Assembly: GCA_029248265.1 (NCBI GenBank)
Contig: JAQWJQ010000230.1
Coordinates: 1-60,991 of the forward strand
Direction of reading: 5' to 3'
DNA length: 60,991 nucleotides
DNA from: Planctomycetota bacterium
GTDB taxonomy: Bacteria; Planctomycetota; UBA1135; GCA-002686595
Shown here: in pieces, positions 49,966-57,554 of the stretch
How the letters are laid out: the number at the start of each line of letters is the position of its first letter
How positions within the stretch are numbered: position 1 is the stretch's first letter
The notes under the pieces: model-generated
Told to the model about the DNA's origin: nothing
The model's input: the letters and a program-made list of their open reading frames with translations, nothing else
The model's database searches: none
Translations under genes and position numbers: made by a program

Positions 49966-51708
49966 ATGAAGGCTTGCGATCGCAGATGTACCGCAGGGTT
50001 GGTGGCCAGCTTCGGGTTGGCCGGGCTCGGCCTCCTGAGCTGCGGAGGCAGCGAGCCGGATGGAGGCTCACGGGGACCGGAGGCTGCCAATGGACCAGCG
50101 CCCCAGCTCTTCACCGACGTGACGCCGTCCAGCGGCGTCCGCTTCTCTCATGGCTCCGGAGCCGTCGGAGATTGGACCCTGACGGAGATCATGGGCGGGG
50201 GCGGCGCGCTGTTCGATATGGACGGCGACGGAGACCTCGACCTCTTCCTCCTCCAAGGCGGCGCCGACCCCGGCTCCCCCACGACCGCCCAGGCCGGCGA
50301 GGGGCACGCCCTCTTCCGCAACGATGGGCAGGGCTCATTCACCGATGTGAGCGAGGGCGCCGGGTTCGAATCGCTCACCGGCTACGCCATGGGCGCGGCG
50401 GCGGGCGACGTGGACGGCGATGGGAGCGTGGACCTCTATATCTCACAACAGGGGACCGACGCCCTCTTCCTGAACGAGGGCGGTGGGCGCTTCAAGGACG
50501 CGACCTCCGAGTGGGGCGCAGGCGTGGAGGGCTGGTCTACCTCGGCCGCCTTCGGGGACCTGGACGCAGACGGGGACCTGGACCTCTACGTGGCCCGGTA
50601 CATCGAGCTCGAATCGAAGATCATCTGCAATGACGCCGCGGGGCGGCGGACCTACTGCCCGCCGGGCAGCGGGGCGCCGGTCCACGACGTGCTGCTCATC
50701 AACGAGGGCGCCTCCTTCCGCGACGCGAGCGCCGACGCGGGGCTCGTGGGCGTGCCCGCCCCAGGATTGGGGGTCGTCCTCGAGGACCTGACCGGCGACG
50801 GGCGGCTCGACGTGTACGTGGCCAACGACGGCCAGGCCAATCAACTCTGGGTGCCCGACGGGGAGGGCGGCTGGCGAGATGAGGGCGCCACCCGCGGGAT
50901 CGCCCTGAACCAGAACGGCTTCGCCGAGGCCAGCATGGGCGTCGTGGTGGAGGACCTGGACCAAGACGGGCTCTCGGACCTCTTCATGACGCACCTCCAG
51001 GAGGAGACGCACACCCTGTACCGGGCCCGGGGCGCCGGCGCCTTCAGCGACCGCACCGGGCAGGCGGGCTTGGGGGTCATGACCCGGCCCAATACGGGCT
51101 TCGGAGTGGCCGCCTTCGACGTGGAGCTGGACGGGGACCTGGACCTCGCCATCGCCAACGGGCGCGTCCGTATCGGGCCGGTCCCCGAGGGCTGTGAGCT
51201 CGAGGGAGCCTGGGCACAGCTCGCCGAGGCCAACTCACTCCTGATCGCCGACAGCGCGCGCTTCACCGACGAGAAGGGGCGCGCCCTCGCCCTCACCGGA
51301 CCGCTGCTCGTGGACCGCTGTGTGCTGCAGGGGGACCTCGACGGAGATGGTGACGTGGACCTCGTGGTCACAGGCAATGAGAACGCAGCGCGCGTGCTGC
51401 GGAACGACGCGCCCCGCCAGGGCGACTGGGTCACCATCGACCCGCGCGCCAGGGAGGGGGGCGCGACGTCGATCGGCGTGCAGGTCAAGCTCACCGCCCC
51501 CGACTTCGAGTTGACGCGGACCACCCGCGCCTCCGACGGTTATCAGTCGAGCCGCGACCCCCGCGCCCACTTCGGCGTGCCCGGCTCCGAGGCCGCCGCC
51601 GAGGTCGACGTCGAGCTCCGCTGGCCCGACGGCCTCCGCGAGCGCTTCCCAGGACTCACCTCGGGCCGCGTCCACCCCCTCCTCCGCGGCAGCGGCGAGG
51701 CTCTCTGA
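49966..51708 (+). CDS. CRTAC1-like FG-GAP/VCBS lipoprotein with ASPIC/UnbV domain
   Basis: 580 aa from the ATG at 49966. Lipobox GLGLLSC (Cys26). Seven or so calcium-binding FG-GAP blades follow (DMDGDGDLDLFLL, DVDGDGSVDLYIS, DLDADGDLDLYVARY, DLTGDGRLDVYVAND, DLDQDGLSDLFMTH, DLDGDGDVDLVVTG), building a beta-propeller, and the C-terminus (about 480-575, TSIGVQVKLT, DGYQSSRDPRAHFGV, VELRWPDG) is the ASPIC/UnbV domain. Usually paired with TPR proteins in planctomycetes; here the TPR lipoprotein is translationally coupled (TGATG). Location is outside the cell or outer membrane. Ligand unknown. Confidence 0.9.
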   Translation: MKACDRRCTAGLVASFGLAGLGLLSCGGSEPDGGSRGPEAANGPAPQLFTDVTPSSGVRFSHGSGAVGDWTLTEIMGGGGALFDMDGDGDLDLFLLQGGADPGSPTTAQAGEGHALFRNDGQGSFTDVSEGAGFESLTGYAMGAAAGDVDGDGSVDLYISQQGTDALFLNEGGGRFKDATSEWGAGVEGWSTSAAFGDLDADGDLDLYVARYIELESKIICNDAAGRRTYCPPGSGAPVHDVLLINEGASFRDASADAGLVGVPAPGLGVVLEDLTGDGRLDVYVANDGQANQLWVPDGEGGWRDEGATRGIALNQNGFAEASMGVVVEDLDQDGLSDLFMTHLQEETHTLYRARGAGAFSDRTGQAGLGVMTRPNTGFGVAAFDVELDGDLDLAIANGRVRIGPVPEGCELEGAWAQLAEANSLLIADSARFTDEKGRALALTGPLLVDRCVLQGDLDGDGDVDLVVTGNENAARVLRNDAPRQGDWVTIDPRAREGGATSIGVQVKLTAPDFELTRTTRASDGYQSSRDPRAHFGVPGSEAAAEVDVELRWPDGLRERFPGLTSGRVHPLLRGSGEAL

Positions 51709-53000
51709 TGAGGCGACTCCTCCTGTTACTCCCCGTCCTCGCCGCAGCTTGCGGGGGCGCGGACCCCGCCGGCTCCCTCCCCACGCCCCCGGTGCTGGAC
51801 ACCTCCACCATGGAGCCACTGGTGGCCGAGACCCTCAGCGCCGCCCGCGCCGCCGTGGTCGATGAGCCAGCGAACGGGCGGCGGTGGAGTGACCTCGGGC
51901 TCGCCCTCGACGCCCACTTCTTCCTCGAGGAGGCCGAGGCGTGCCTGGCCGTGGCGATCGAGCTGGACCCGACCTTGTTCGACGCCACCTACGACCACGC
52001 GGTGCTGGGGACCATGCTCGAGCGGGAGGTCGACGAGGTGGTCGCGCGCTTCGTGAGCGCAGCTGCGCTGCGGGACGACTACCCCCCTGTCCACGCCCGC
52101 CTCGGCGACTTCCTGCTGGCCAGCGGCGACGCTGCGAGCTCCCTGAATGCGTTTGAACGAGCCCGCGAGGTCTCCGCCGGGCTCGACTACGAGTACGACT
52201 ACGCCCAGCTCGGGATCGGGCGAGCGCTCCTGGACCAGGGGCAGGTCGCGCCGGCGGTCGAACGGCTGGCCCCGCTGCACGCACGCTTCCCCGGCGATCC
52301 CGCCGTGGCCACCGCCCTCGCCCAGGGGCTGACCATGCTGCGACGCGTGGACGAGGCCGCCGCCGTGACCGCCCGCCAGAGCGCCGCCGACAGCGGCAAG
52401 GTCCAGCTAGGGGACCGCGTTCGCCGGGACATCATGACCCGCTCACGATCAGCAGCCATGAACTTCCAGCGCGGCGAGGCCATGGTCAAGCGCCGCGAGT
52501 TCGCAGCCGCGGCGGTCGAGTTCCAGCGCGTCCTGACCGTGGACGAAGGCAACCGCACCGCGCGGCTCTACCTGGCGAGCGCCCTCATGGAGCTCCGGCG
52601 CATCCCGGAGGCCCGGGCCGAGCTCACGGCCGTCCTCGAGACCTCCTCCACGGACCTCGACGCCCACCGGATGCTCGGGCTCCTCGACGCGGAGTCCGGC
52701 GCCTTCGAGGAGGCTGACCGACACTTCAAGGTGGTGATCCGAACGGCCCCCCTCGACGACCTCGCCTACCAGGCATGGGTCACCGCGCTCGGGAGCATGA
52801 ACCGCTGGGACGAGGCGCTGTTCCGGATCGAGGGCTGGCGCGCGGCGTCCCCGTCGCGGCCCGAGCCGGCCTTCCTGCAGGCCATGGCGCTCTTCAACGC
52901 TGGCCGCCGAGACGAGGCCGTGGAGGCCCTCGACGCGGCCAAGGCCCTCGCCCCGGGCCACCCCATGCAGGCTCAGGCGGAGCGGATCCTCTCGCGCTAG
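51708..53000 (+). CDS. TPR-repeat lipoprotein
   Basis: 430 aa; the ATG shares one base with the previous stop. Lipobox PVLAAAC (Cys15). From about residue 40 it is helical with recognisable TPR turns such as EEAEACLAVAIELDPTLFDA, FAAAAVEFQRVLTVDEGN and GAFEEADRHFKVVI, and A-W spacing of 34 residues. TPR arrays dock other proteins; co-translation with the CRTAC1-like propeller suggests they form a complex at the membrane. Confidence 0.88.
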   Translation: MRRLLLLLPVLAAACGGADPAGSLPTPPVLDTSTMEPLVAETLSAARAAVVDEPANGRRWSDLGLALDAHFFLEEAEACLAVAIELDPTLFDATYDHAVLGTMLEREVDEVVARFVSAAALRDDYPPVHARLGDFLLASGDAASSLNAFERAREVSAGLDYEYDYAQLGIGRALLDQGQVAPAVERLAPLHARFPGDPAVATALAQGLTMLRRVDEAAAVTARQSAADSGKVQLGDRVRRDIMTRSRSAAMNFQRGEAMVKRREFAAAAVEFQRVLTVDEGNRTARLYLASALMELRRIPEARAELTAVLETSSTDLDAHRMLGLLDAESGAFEEADRHFKVVIRTAPLDDLAYQAWVTALGSMNRWDEALFRIEGWRAASPSRPEPAFLQAMALFNAGRRDEAVEALDAAKALAPGHPMQAQAERILSR

Positions 53001-53001
53001 A

Positions 53002-53029
53002 GCGGGCGACCCGATCGGTCGCCGCCCGC
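53002..53029. terminator. Hairpin between the convergent TPR and lactonase genes
   Basis: GCGGGC-GACC (53002-53011) pairs with GGTC-gcc-GCCCGC (53017-53029), with a 3-nt bulge and 5-nt loop, starting right after the TPR stop and 8 bp from the opposing stop. Confidence 0.55.
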
Positions 53030-53036
53030 GGGGCCC

Positions 53037-53876
53037 TCAGGTGAGCCCGTAGGCCGACTCGACCGCCGCCTCGGTGTCGACGGTGGCGCCCACCATGGAG
53101 AGCGAGGCTCGCCAGCGGGAGAACACCTCGTGGACCCGAGCGTGGGGCGCCGCGAGGGTGCAGACCGGCCAGTCCGACCCGAACATGAGCCGCTCCGGGC
53201 CGAAGGCCTCGAAGGCCACATCCATGTAGGGGGTCAGCTGGTCGTACGTCCACGCCTCATGATCCGCCTCGGTGACCATGCCGCTGACCTTGCAGGTCAC
53301 GTGCTCCATGGCGCCGAGCTCCCGCATCAGCGCCGCCCAGCGGTCGATCTCCCCGGCCGCGATGCGAGGCTTGGCGAGGTGGTCGAGGACAAGGCGCTGG
53401 CCGGACATGTCCCCACAGAACCGGACGGCCTCCTCCAGCTGGCGCTCGAGGACCAGCACGTCATAGGCGAGCCCGCGAGCGCCGAGGGTGGCCACCCCGC
53501 GGCGAAAGTCCGCGCCATCCATGAAGCCCGGCGCCTCGTCTTGCACCACATGACGGACCCCCACGAGGCGCTCACCTCCCCTCGCCGCGCCCAGCCGCTC
53601 CAGTTGCCCCTCGACCTCCGTCGAGGCGAGGTCGACCCAGCCCACCACCCCTCGGATCCAAGGATGGTCGGCGGCGAGCCCCAGGAGCCACTCGCTCTCC
53701 TCCAGGTCCTGGCGGGCCTGGACCGCGACAGTGCCGTCGATGCCACGCTGATCGAGCAGCGGGCGGAGGTCCGCGGGGAGGAAGTCGCGCTCAAGGGCGT
53801 GGAGGCCGTTGTCACCGATCCAGCCGTACCGCGCCGCGTCGTAGGTCCAGAAGTGCTGATGGGCGTCGATGGCCAT
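53037..53876 (-). CDS. Amidohydrolase family 2, L-fuconolactonase-like
   Basis: 279 aa. Begins MAIDAHQHFWTYDAARYGW, the metal HxH strand and the W-x-Y-x-W environment of L-fucono-/L-rhamnono-lactonases. Further motifs are GVVGWVDLAS, VLDHLAKPRIAAGEI (His-Lys) and RLMFGSDWPVC (metal Asp). These enzymes open the lactone made by the aldose dehydrogenase. It is divergent from an Rbs-type sugar importer, with the -10 boxes of the two genes facing away from each other in 68 bp. Confidence 0.88.
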   Translation of the reverse strand: MAIDAHQHFWTYDAARYGWIGDNGLHALERDFLPADLRPLLDQRGIDGTVAVQARQDLEESEWLLGLAADHPWIRGVVGWVDLASTEVEGQLERLGAARGGERLVGVRHVVQDEAPGFMDGADFRRGVATLGARGLAYDVLVLERQLEEAVRFCGDMSGQRLVLDHLAKPRIAAGEIDRWAALMRELGAMEHVTCKVSGMVTEADHEAWTYDQLTPYMDVAFEAFGPERLMFGSDWPVCTLAAPHARVHEVFSRWRASLSMVGATVDTEAAVESAYGLT

Positions 53877-53884
53877 GGGCTGTC

Positions 53885-53890
53885 AACCTA
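53885..53890 (-). promoter_or_regulatory. Putative -10 box (TAGGTT), leaderless start
   Basis: GCTAGGTT on the minus strand ends 8 nt before the lactonase ATG at 53876. Confidence 0.4.
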
Positions 53891-53909
53891 GCAAGAGCGC
53901 CCGAGCGGT

Positions 53910-53915
53910 TACGCT
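53910..53915 (+). promoter_or_regulatory. Putative -10 box (TACGCT) of the sugar ABC operon
   Basis: GGTTACGCT lies 28 nt before the ATG at 53944, giving a short leader without a clear Shine-Dalgarno. It is back to back with the lactonase promoter. Confidence 0.35.
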
Positions 53916-53943
53916 GGTTCCGTCCCGACTTCCCCCCATCGCC

Positions 53944-54924
53944 ATGAACCGACGACCCCTACTGGCTGCCGCTGTCTCGCTCCTCACGCTTTCTGCGTGC
54001 GGTGACCTGTCGAACAGCGACGCCTCAGACGACCGGCTGCAGATCGCCGTCGTGCCCAAGGGCACGACCCACGAGTTCTGGAAGTCGGTGCACGCCGGCG
54101 CCGAGGCCGCCGCCCGAGACCTGGGGGTCCAGGTCATCTGGAAGGGACCCATCCGCGAGGATGACCGCGCCGAGCAGGTCCAGATCGTCGAGAACTTCGT
54201 CGTCCGGGGCGTGGACGGGATCGTCCTGATGCCCATGGACCGCAAGGCCCTCGTCACCCCGGCCGAGGAGGCGGGCGGGCAGGGCATCCCCGTCGTGGTC
54301 GCTGACAGTGACCTCGACTGGGAGGGGCGCACCTCCTTCGTCGCCACCGACAACCGCCGGGGCGGCGAGCTCGCGGGCGAGGCCCTCGCAGAGATGATGG
54401 ACGGCGAGGGGTCCGTCATCCTGCTGCGGTATCAGGAAGGGTCCGCCAGCACCTACGAGCGCGAGGAGGGGTTCCTCCAGGCCATCGGCGAGGCGGAAGG
54501 CATCGAGGTCATCTCCTCGAACCAGTACGCCGGCGCCACGAACGAGGGCGCCTACCAGGCGTCCGAGAACCTCCTGAACAGCTTCAAGGACGTCGACGGC
54601 ATCTTCTGCCCGAACGAGTCCGCGGCCTTCGGGATGCTGCGAGCCCTGCAGGACTCCGGGCGCACGGACGACGTGGCCTTCGTGGGCTTCGACGCGAGCG
54701 ACAAGCTGGTGGAGGCGCTCCGCGCGGGAGAGATCGACGCCCTCGTGCTCCAAGATCCCGTGCGCATGGGGGAGCTCTCCGTGCGCGCCTGCGTCGCCGC
54801 TGTGCGCGGCGAGGCCGTTGAGCCGAGGATCGACACCGGCGTCGTCGTCGTCCCCGCGGCGTCCATTGATGACCCCTCGGTTCAGGCCCTCCTCAAGCCC
54901 GACCTCTCCATCCTCGACAACTGA
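53944..54924 (+). CDS. Sugar ABC transporter substrate-binding lipoprotein (RbsB-type)
   Basis: 326 aa from the ATG at 53944. Lipobox LLTLSAC (Cys19). Periplasmic-binding fold of the ribose/galactose class: IAVVPKGTTHEFWKSVHAGA, VRGVDGIVLMPMDRKAL, IPVVVADSDLDW, GIFCPNESAAFGMLRAL and DVAFVGFDASDKLVEAL. First gene of an rbsB-rbsA-rbsC type operon. The divergent lactonase suggests a deoxyhexose such as L-fucose or L-rhamnose as ligand. Confidence 0.92.
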   Translation: MNRRPLLAAAVSLLTLSACGDLSNSDASDDRLQIAVVPKGTTHEFWKSVHAGAEAAARDLGVQVIWKGPIREDDRAEQVQIVENFVVRGVDGIVLMPMDRKALVTPAEEAGGQGIPVVVADSDLDWEGRTSFVATDNRRGGELAGEALAEMMDGEGSVILLRYQEGSASTYEREEGFLQAIGEAEGIEVISSNQYAGATNEGAYQASENLLNSFKDVDGIFCPNESAAFGMLRALQDSGRTDDVAFVGFDASDKLVEALRAGEIDALVLQDPVRMGELSVRACVAAVRGEAVEPRIDTGVVVVPAASIDDPSVQALLKPDLSILDN

Positions 54925-56447
54925 TGGAGACCGGCGCCGTCCTCCAGCGGCGGCGGCCGCCGCGACTCCAGATCAAGGGAGTTTGCAAGCGCTTCGGCGG
55001 AGTCCATGCCCTGCGGGGGGTGGACCTCGAGGCGGACATGGGCGAGGTTCACGCGCTCCTTGGGGAGAACGGCGCGGGCAAGAGCACCCTCATGAAGATC
55101 GTGGCCGGGGCCCACGCCCCCGACGAGGGGGAGCTCTGGATCGACGGGGCCCCCTTCGCGCCGTCTTCGCCCCGGGAAGCCCGGGACCGCGGCGTCGCGA
55201 TGATCTACCAGGAGCTCAACCTCTGCCCCCACCTCTCGGTCCTGGAGAACGTCACCCTCGGCCGCGAGCGCGCCCGCTTTGGCGTGAAGCGGCTCGGCGC
55301 GGCCCGCTCTCGCCTGAACCAGGTGCTGGGAGACCTCGACGTGAAGAGCTTCTCTGGCGACTCGATGGTGAGCGAGCTCGGCCCCGGGGACCGGCAGCTG
55401 GTGGAGATCGCACGCGCCCTGTGCTTCGACGCCAAGATCATCGTCTTCGACGAGCCCACGAGCTCCCTCTCCGCGCCGGACGTCGAGCGCCTGTTCCGGG
55501 TCACCCGGCGCCTCGTGGAGAGCGGCGTGACGGTGCTCTGGATCAGCCACTTCCTGGACGAGGTGAAGGCCATCGGGAATCGGTTCACGGTGCTCCGTGA
55601 CGGCGAGACCGTGGGGCGCGGGGACGTCCCGGAGACGAGCACTGAGGAGATGGTGACCACCATGGCGGGCCGCTCCGTGGAGGAGGCCTACCCCAGGTCG
55701 CCCCGGTCCCTCGGGGACGTGGTGCTCTCCGTCCGCGGGCTGGCCGGCTCCCGCTCCCCCAGGGAGGCCAGCTTCGAGCTGCGGTCCGGCGAGATCCTCG
55801 GCGTCTTCGGTCTCGTGGGCGCAGGCCGCACCGAGATGCTCCGCAGCCTCTATGGGCTCGACCCGATATCCGCCGGGGACCTCCAGCTGAGAGGGCTCCC
55901 GATTCGACGGCCACGACCGCGCCACTGGGTCAGCCTCGGCGTCGGCCTCCTGAGCGAAGATCGCGCGAACGAAGGGGTCGCCCTCGACCTCTCCATCGCG
56001 GACAACGTCACCCTCTCCAGCGTCCGCCGCCTCGCAAGTCGGCTCGGCACCGTGGCCAGGAGAGCGAGAGAGCAGGCCACGGAGCCCTGGCGCGAGCGGC
56101 TGTCGCTCCGCGCGGGCTCCACCCGGCAACCCGTGAGAGACCTCTCCGGAGGGAACCAGCAGAAGGTGGCCATCGCGCGACTCCTGGAGTGCGGCGCCGA
56201 CACCTTGCTCCTCGACGAGCCCACCCGCGGGATCGACGTCGGCGCGAGGGTCGAGGTGTACCGCCTCCTCGATCGGCTCGCGGCCGAGGGCAAGGCGATC
56301 TTGATGGTCAGCAGCCACCTCCCGGAACTCCTGGGGACGTGCGACCGGATCGCAGTCATGCACCGCGGCGTGCTCGGAGCCGCGCGCCCGTGCGAAGATT
56401 GGACAGAAGACGCGGCCCTGGCCGCAGCGACTGGAGGAACCCACTGA
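54924..56447 (+). CDS. Sugar ABC transporter ATPase with two ABC domains (RbsA/MglA-type)
   Basis: 507 aa, start shares a base with the previous stop (TGATG). First domain: LLGENGAGKSTLMKIVAGAH (Walker A), IIVFDEPTSSLS (Walker B), degenerate signature (ELGPGDRQLVEIAR). Second domain (about 255-500): GLVGAGRTEMLRSLYGLDP, LSGGNQQKVAIARLL and LLLDEPTRGIDVG. The degenerate second Walker A is normal for RbsA/MglA. It energises uptake by the permease that follows. Confidence 0.93.
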   Translation: METGAVLQRRRPPRLQIKGVCKRFGGVHALRGVDLEADMGEVHALLGENGAGKSTLMKIVAGAHAPDEGELWIDGAPFAPSSPREARDRGVAMIYQELNLCPHLSVLENVTLGRERARFGVKRLGAARSRLNQVLGDLDVKSFSGDSMVSELGPGDRQLVEIARALCFDAKIIVFDEPTSSLSAPDVERLFRVTRRLVESGVTVLWISHFLDEVKAIGNRFTVLRDGETVGRGDVPETSTEEMVTTMAGRSVEEAYPRSPRSLGDVVLSVRGLAGSRSPREASFELRSGEILGVFGLVGAGRTEMLRSLYGLDPISAGDLQLRGLPIRRPRPRHWVSLGVGLLSEDRANEGVALDLSIADNVTLSSVRRLASRLGTVARRAREQATEPWRERLSLRAGSTRQPVRDLSGGNQQKVAIARLLECGADTLLLDEPTRGIDVGARVEVYRLLDRLAAEGKAILMVSSHLPELLGTCDRIAVMHRGVLGAARPCEDWTEDAALAAATGGTH

Positions 56448-57475
56448 TGGCACTCGAAGACCAACCGGACCCCGGCCCCAGCGCCGTGGCAGCCCGCCAA
56501 GTCATGGACCTCGTCGGTCCATTCCTCGGCCTGATCGTGGTGGTCGGACTCTTCGGCGCGGTGGCGCCAGAGGGGTTCCTCTCGGTCTTCAACGCGAAGA
56601 CCATCGCGACCCAGACCGTCATCGTCGGCCTCGCGGCCATCGGCGCGACGTTCATCATTCGGTCCGGCGGCATCGACCTCTCCGTGGGCTCCACCGTCGC
56701 CCTGGCCTCGGTGGTCACCGCCCTCGCCATGAAGGCTGGCCTCGGCGAGCTCCCGTCCGCGCTTCTTGGGGTCCTGGCTGGCGCCGCAGTGGGCGCGATC
56801 AACGGTGGGCTCGTGACCATCCTCCGCCTGCCCCCCTTCATCGTCACCCTCGGGACCCTCGGCGCGGCCCGAGGGGCCGCCAAGTGGCTCGCCGACGAGC
56901 AGAAGGTGGATGCTCCCAGCGGGTGGCTGAAGCAATTCATGTCCAAGAACCCCGACATCTCGGGGCTGCCCGAGGTCGTCCGCGAGAACCTTCCGAGCTG
57001 GCTCATCCTGGCGCCAGGGGTCTGGCTCATGGGCCTCTCCGCCCTCTGCGCGGCCTTCCTCCTGCGCCGAACTATCTTCGGCGCATGGACCACAGCCATC
57101 GGCTCCAACGAACCCACCGCCCGCCTCTGCGGGGTGCCCGTGGAGCGGACCAAGTTCGCCATCTACGTCCTGGCGAGCGCAATGGCGGGCCTCGCCGGTG
57201 TCCTCCAGTTCGGCCGCCTCACGGTCGGTGATCCAACCACAGCCATGGGCAAGGAGCTCGACGTCATCGCCGCCGTCGTGATCGGTGGGGCGTCGCTCTC
57301 CGGCGGCACTGGGACGATCCTCGGCGCCATGATCGGAGCCTTCCTGATGGCCACCCTCGCCAACGGTTGCAACCTCTCAGGCGTGCCGAACTTCGTCCAG
57401 GAGATCCTGGTCGGGGCCATCATCGTCGGGGCAGTGACCCTGGACGGCCTCCGGAGCCGCCGCGAGGGGAGCTGA
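56447..57475 (+). CDS. Sugar ABC transporter permease (RbsC-type)
   Basis: 342 aa, TGATG coupling to the ATPase gene. Eight to ten helices; hallmarks GLAAIGATFIIRSGGIDLSVG, GAINGGLVTILRLPPFIVTL, AIGSNEPTARLCGVPVERTK and VVIGGASLSGGTGTILGAMI are those of the ribose/xylose/fucose importer permeases. The soluble loop of about 45 residues near 155-200 (KWLADEQKVDAPSGW) is somewhat long. Forms a homodimeric channel. Confidence 0.93.
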   Translation: MALEDQPDPGPSAVAARQVMDLVGPFLGLIVVVGLFGAVAPEGFLSVFNAKTIATQTVIVGLAAIGATFIIRSGGIDLSVGSTVALASVVTALAMKAGLGELPSALLGVLAGAAVGAINGGLVTILRLPPFIVTLGTLGAARGAAKWLADEQKVDAPSGWLKQFMSKNPDISGLPEVVRENLPSWLILAPGVWLMGLSALCAAFLLRRTIFGAWTTAIGSNEPTARLCGVPVERTKFAIYVLASAMAGLAGVLQFGRLTVGDPTTAMGKELDVIAAVVIGGASLSGGTGTILGAMIGAFLMATLANGCNLSGVPNFVQEILVGAIIVGAVTLDGLRSRREGS

Positions 57476-57541
57476 GCGTCCCGGATTCGAGACGTCAGGC
57501 GAGGGCCCGATCCTCCGCCCCTCCATCGGGCGACGAAGCGT

Positions 57542-57547
57542 TACCTT
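57542..57547 (+). promoter_or_regulatory. Putative -10 box (TACCTT), leaderless start
   Basis: GTTACCTT ends 7 nt before the fhs ATG at 57555. Confidence 0.4.
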
Positions 57548-57554
57548 CTGTCGC

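Noticed and set aside
54924-56447. Degenerate Walker A in the second domain of the RbsA-like protein as an anomaly
   Set aside because: GLVGAGRTE and the weak first signature are normal for RbsA/MglA proteins, unlike the PstB pair.
54882-56453. 523-residue minus-strand frame opposite the sugar ABC ATPase
   Set aside because: Antisense of an unambiguous RbsA-type gene.
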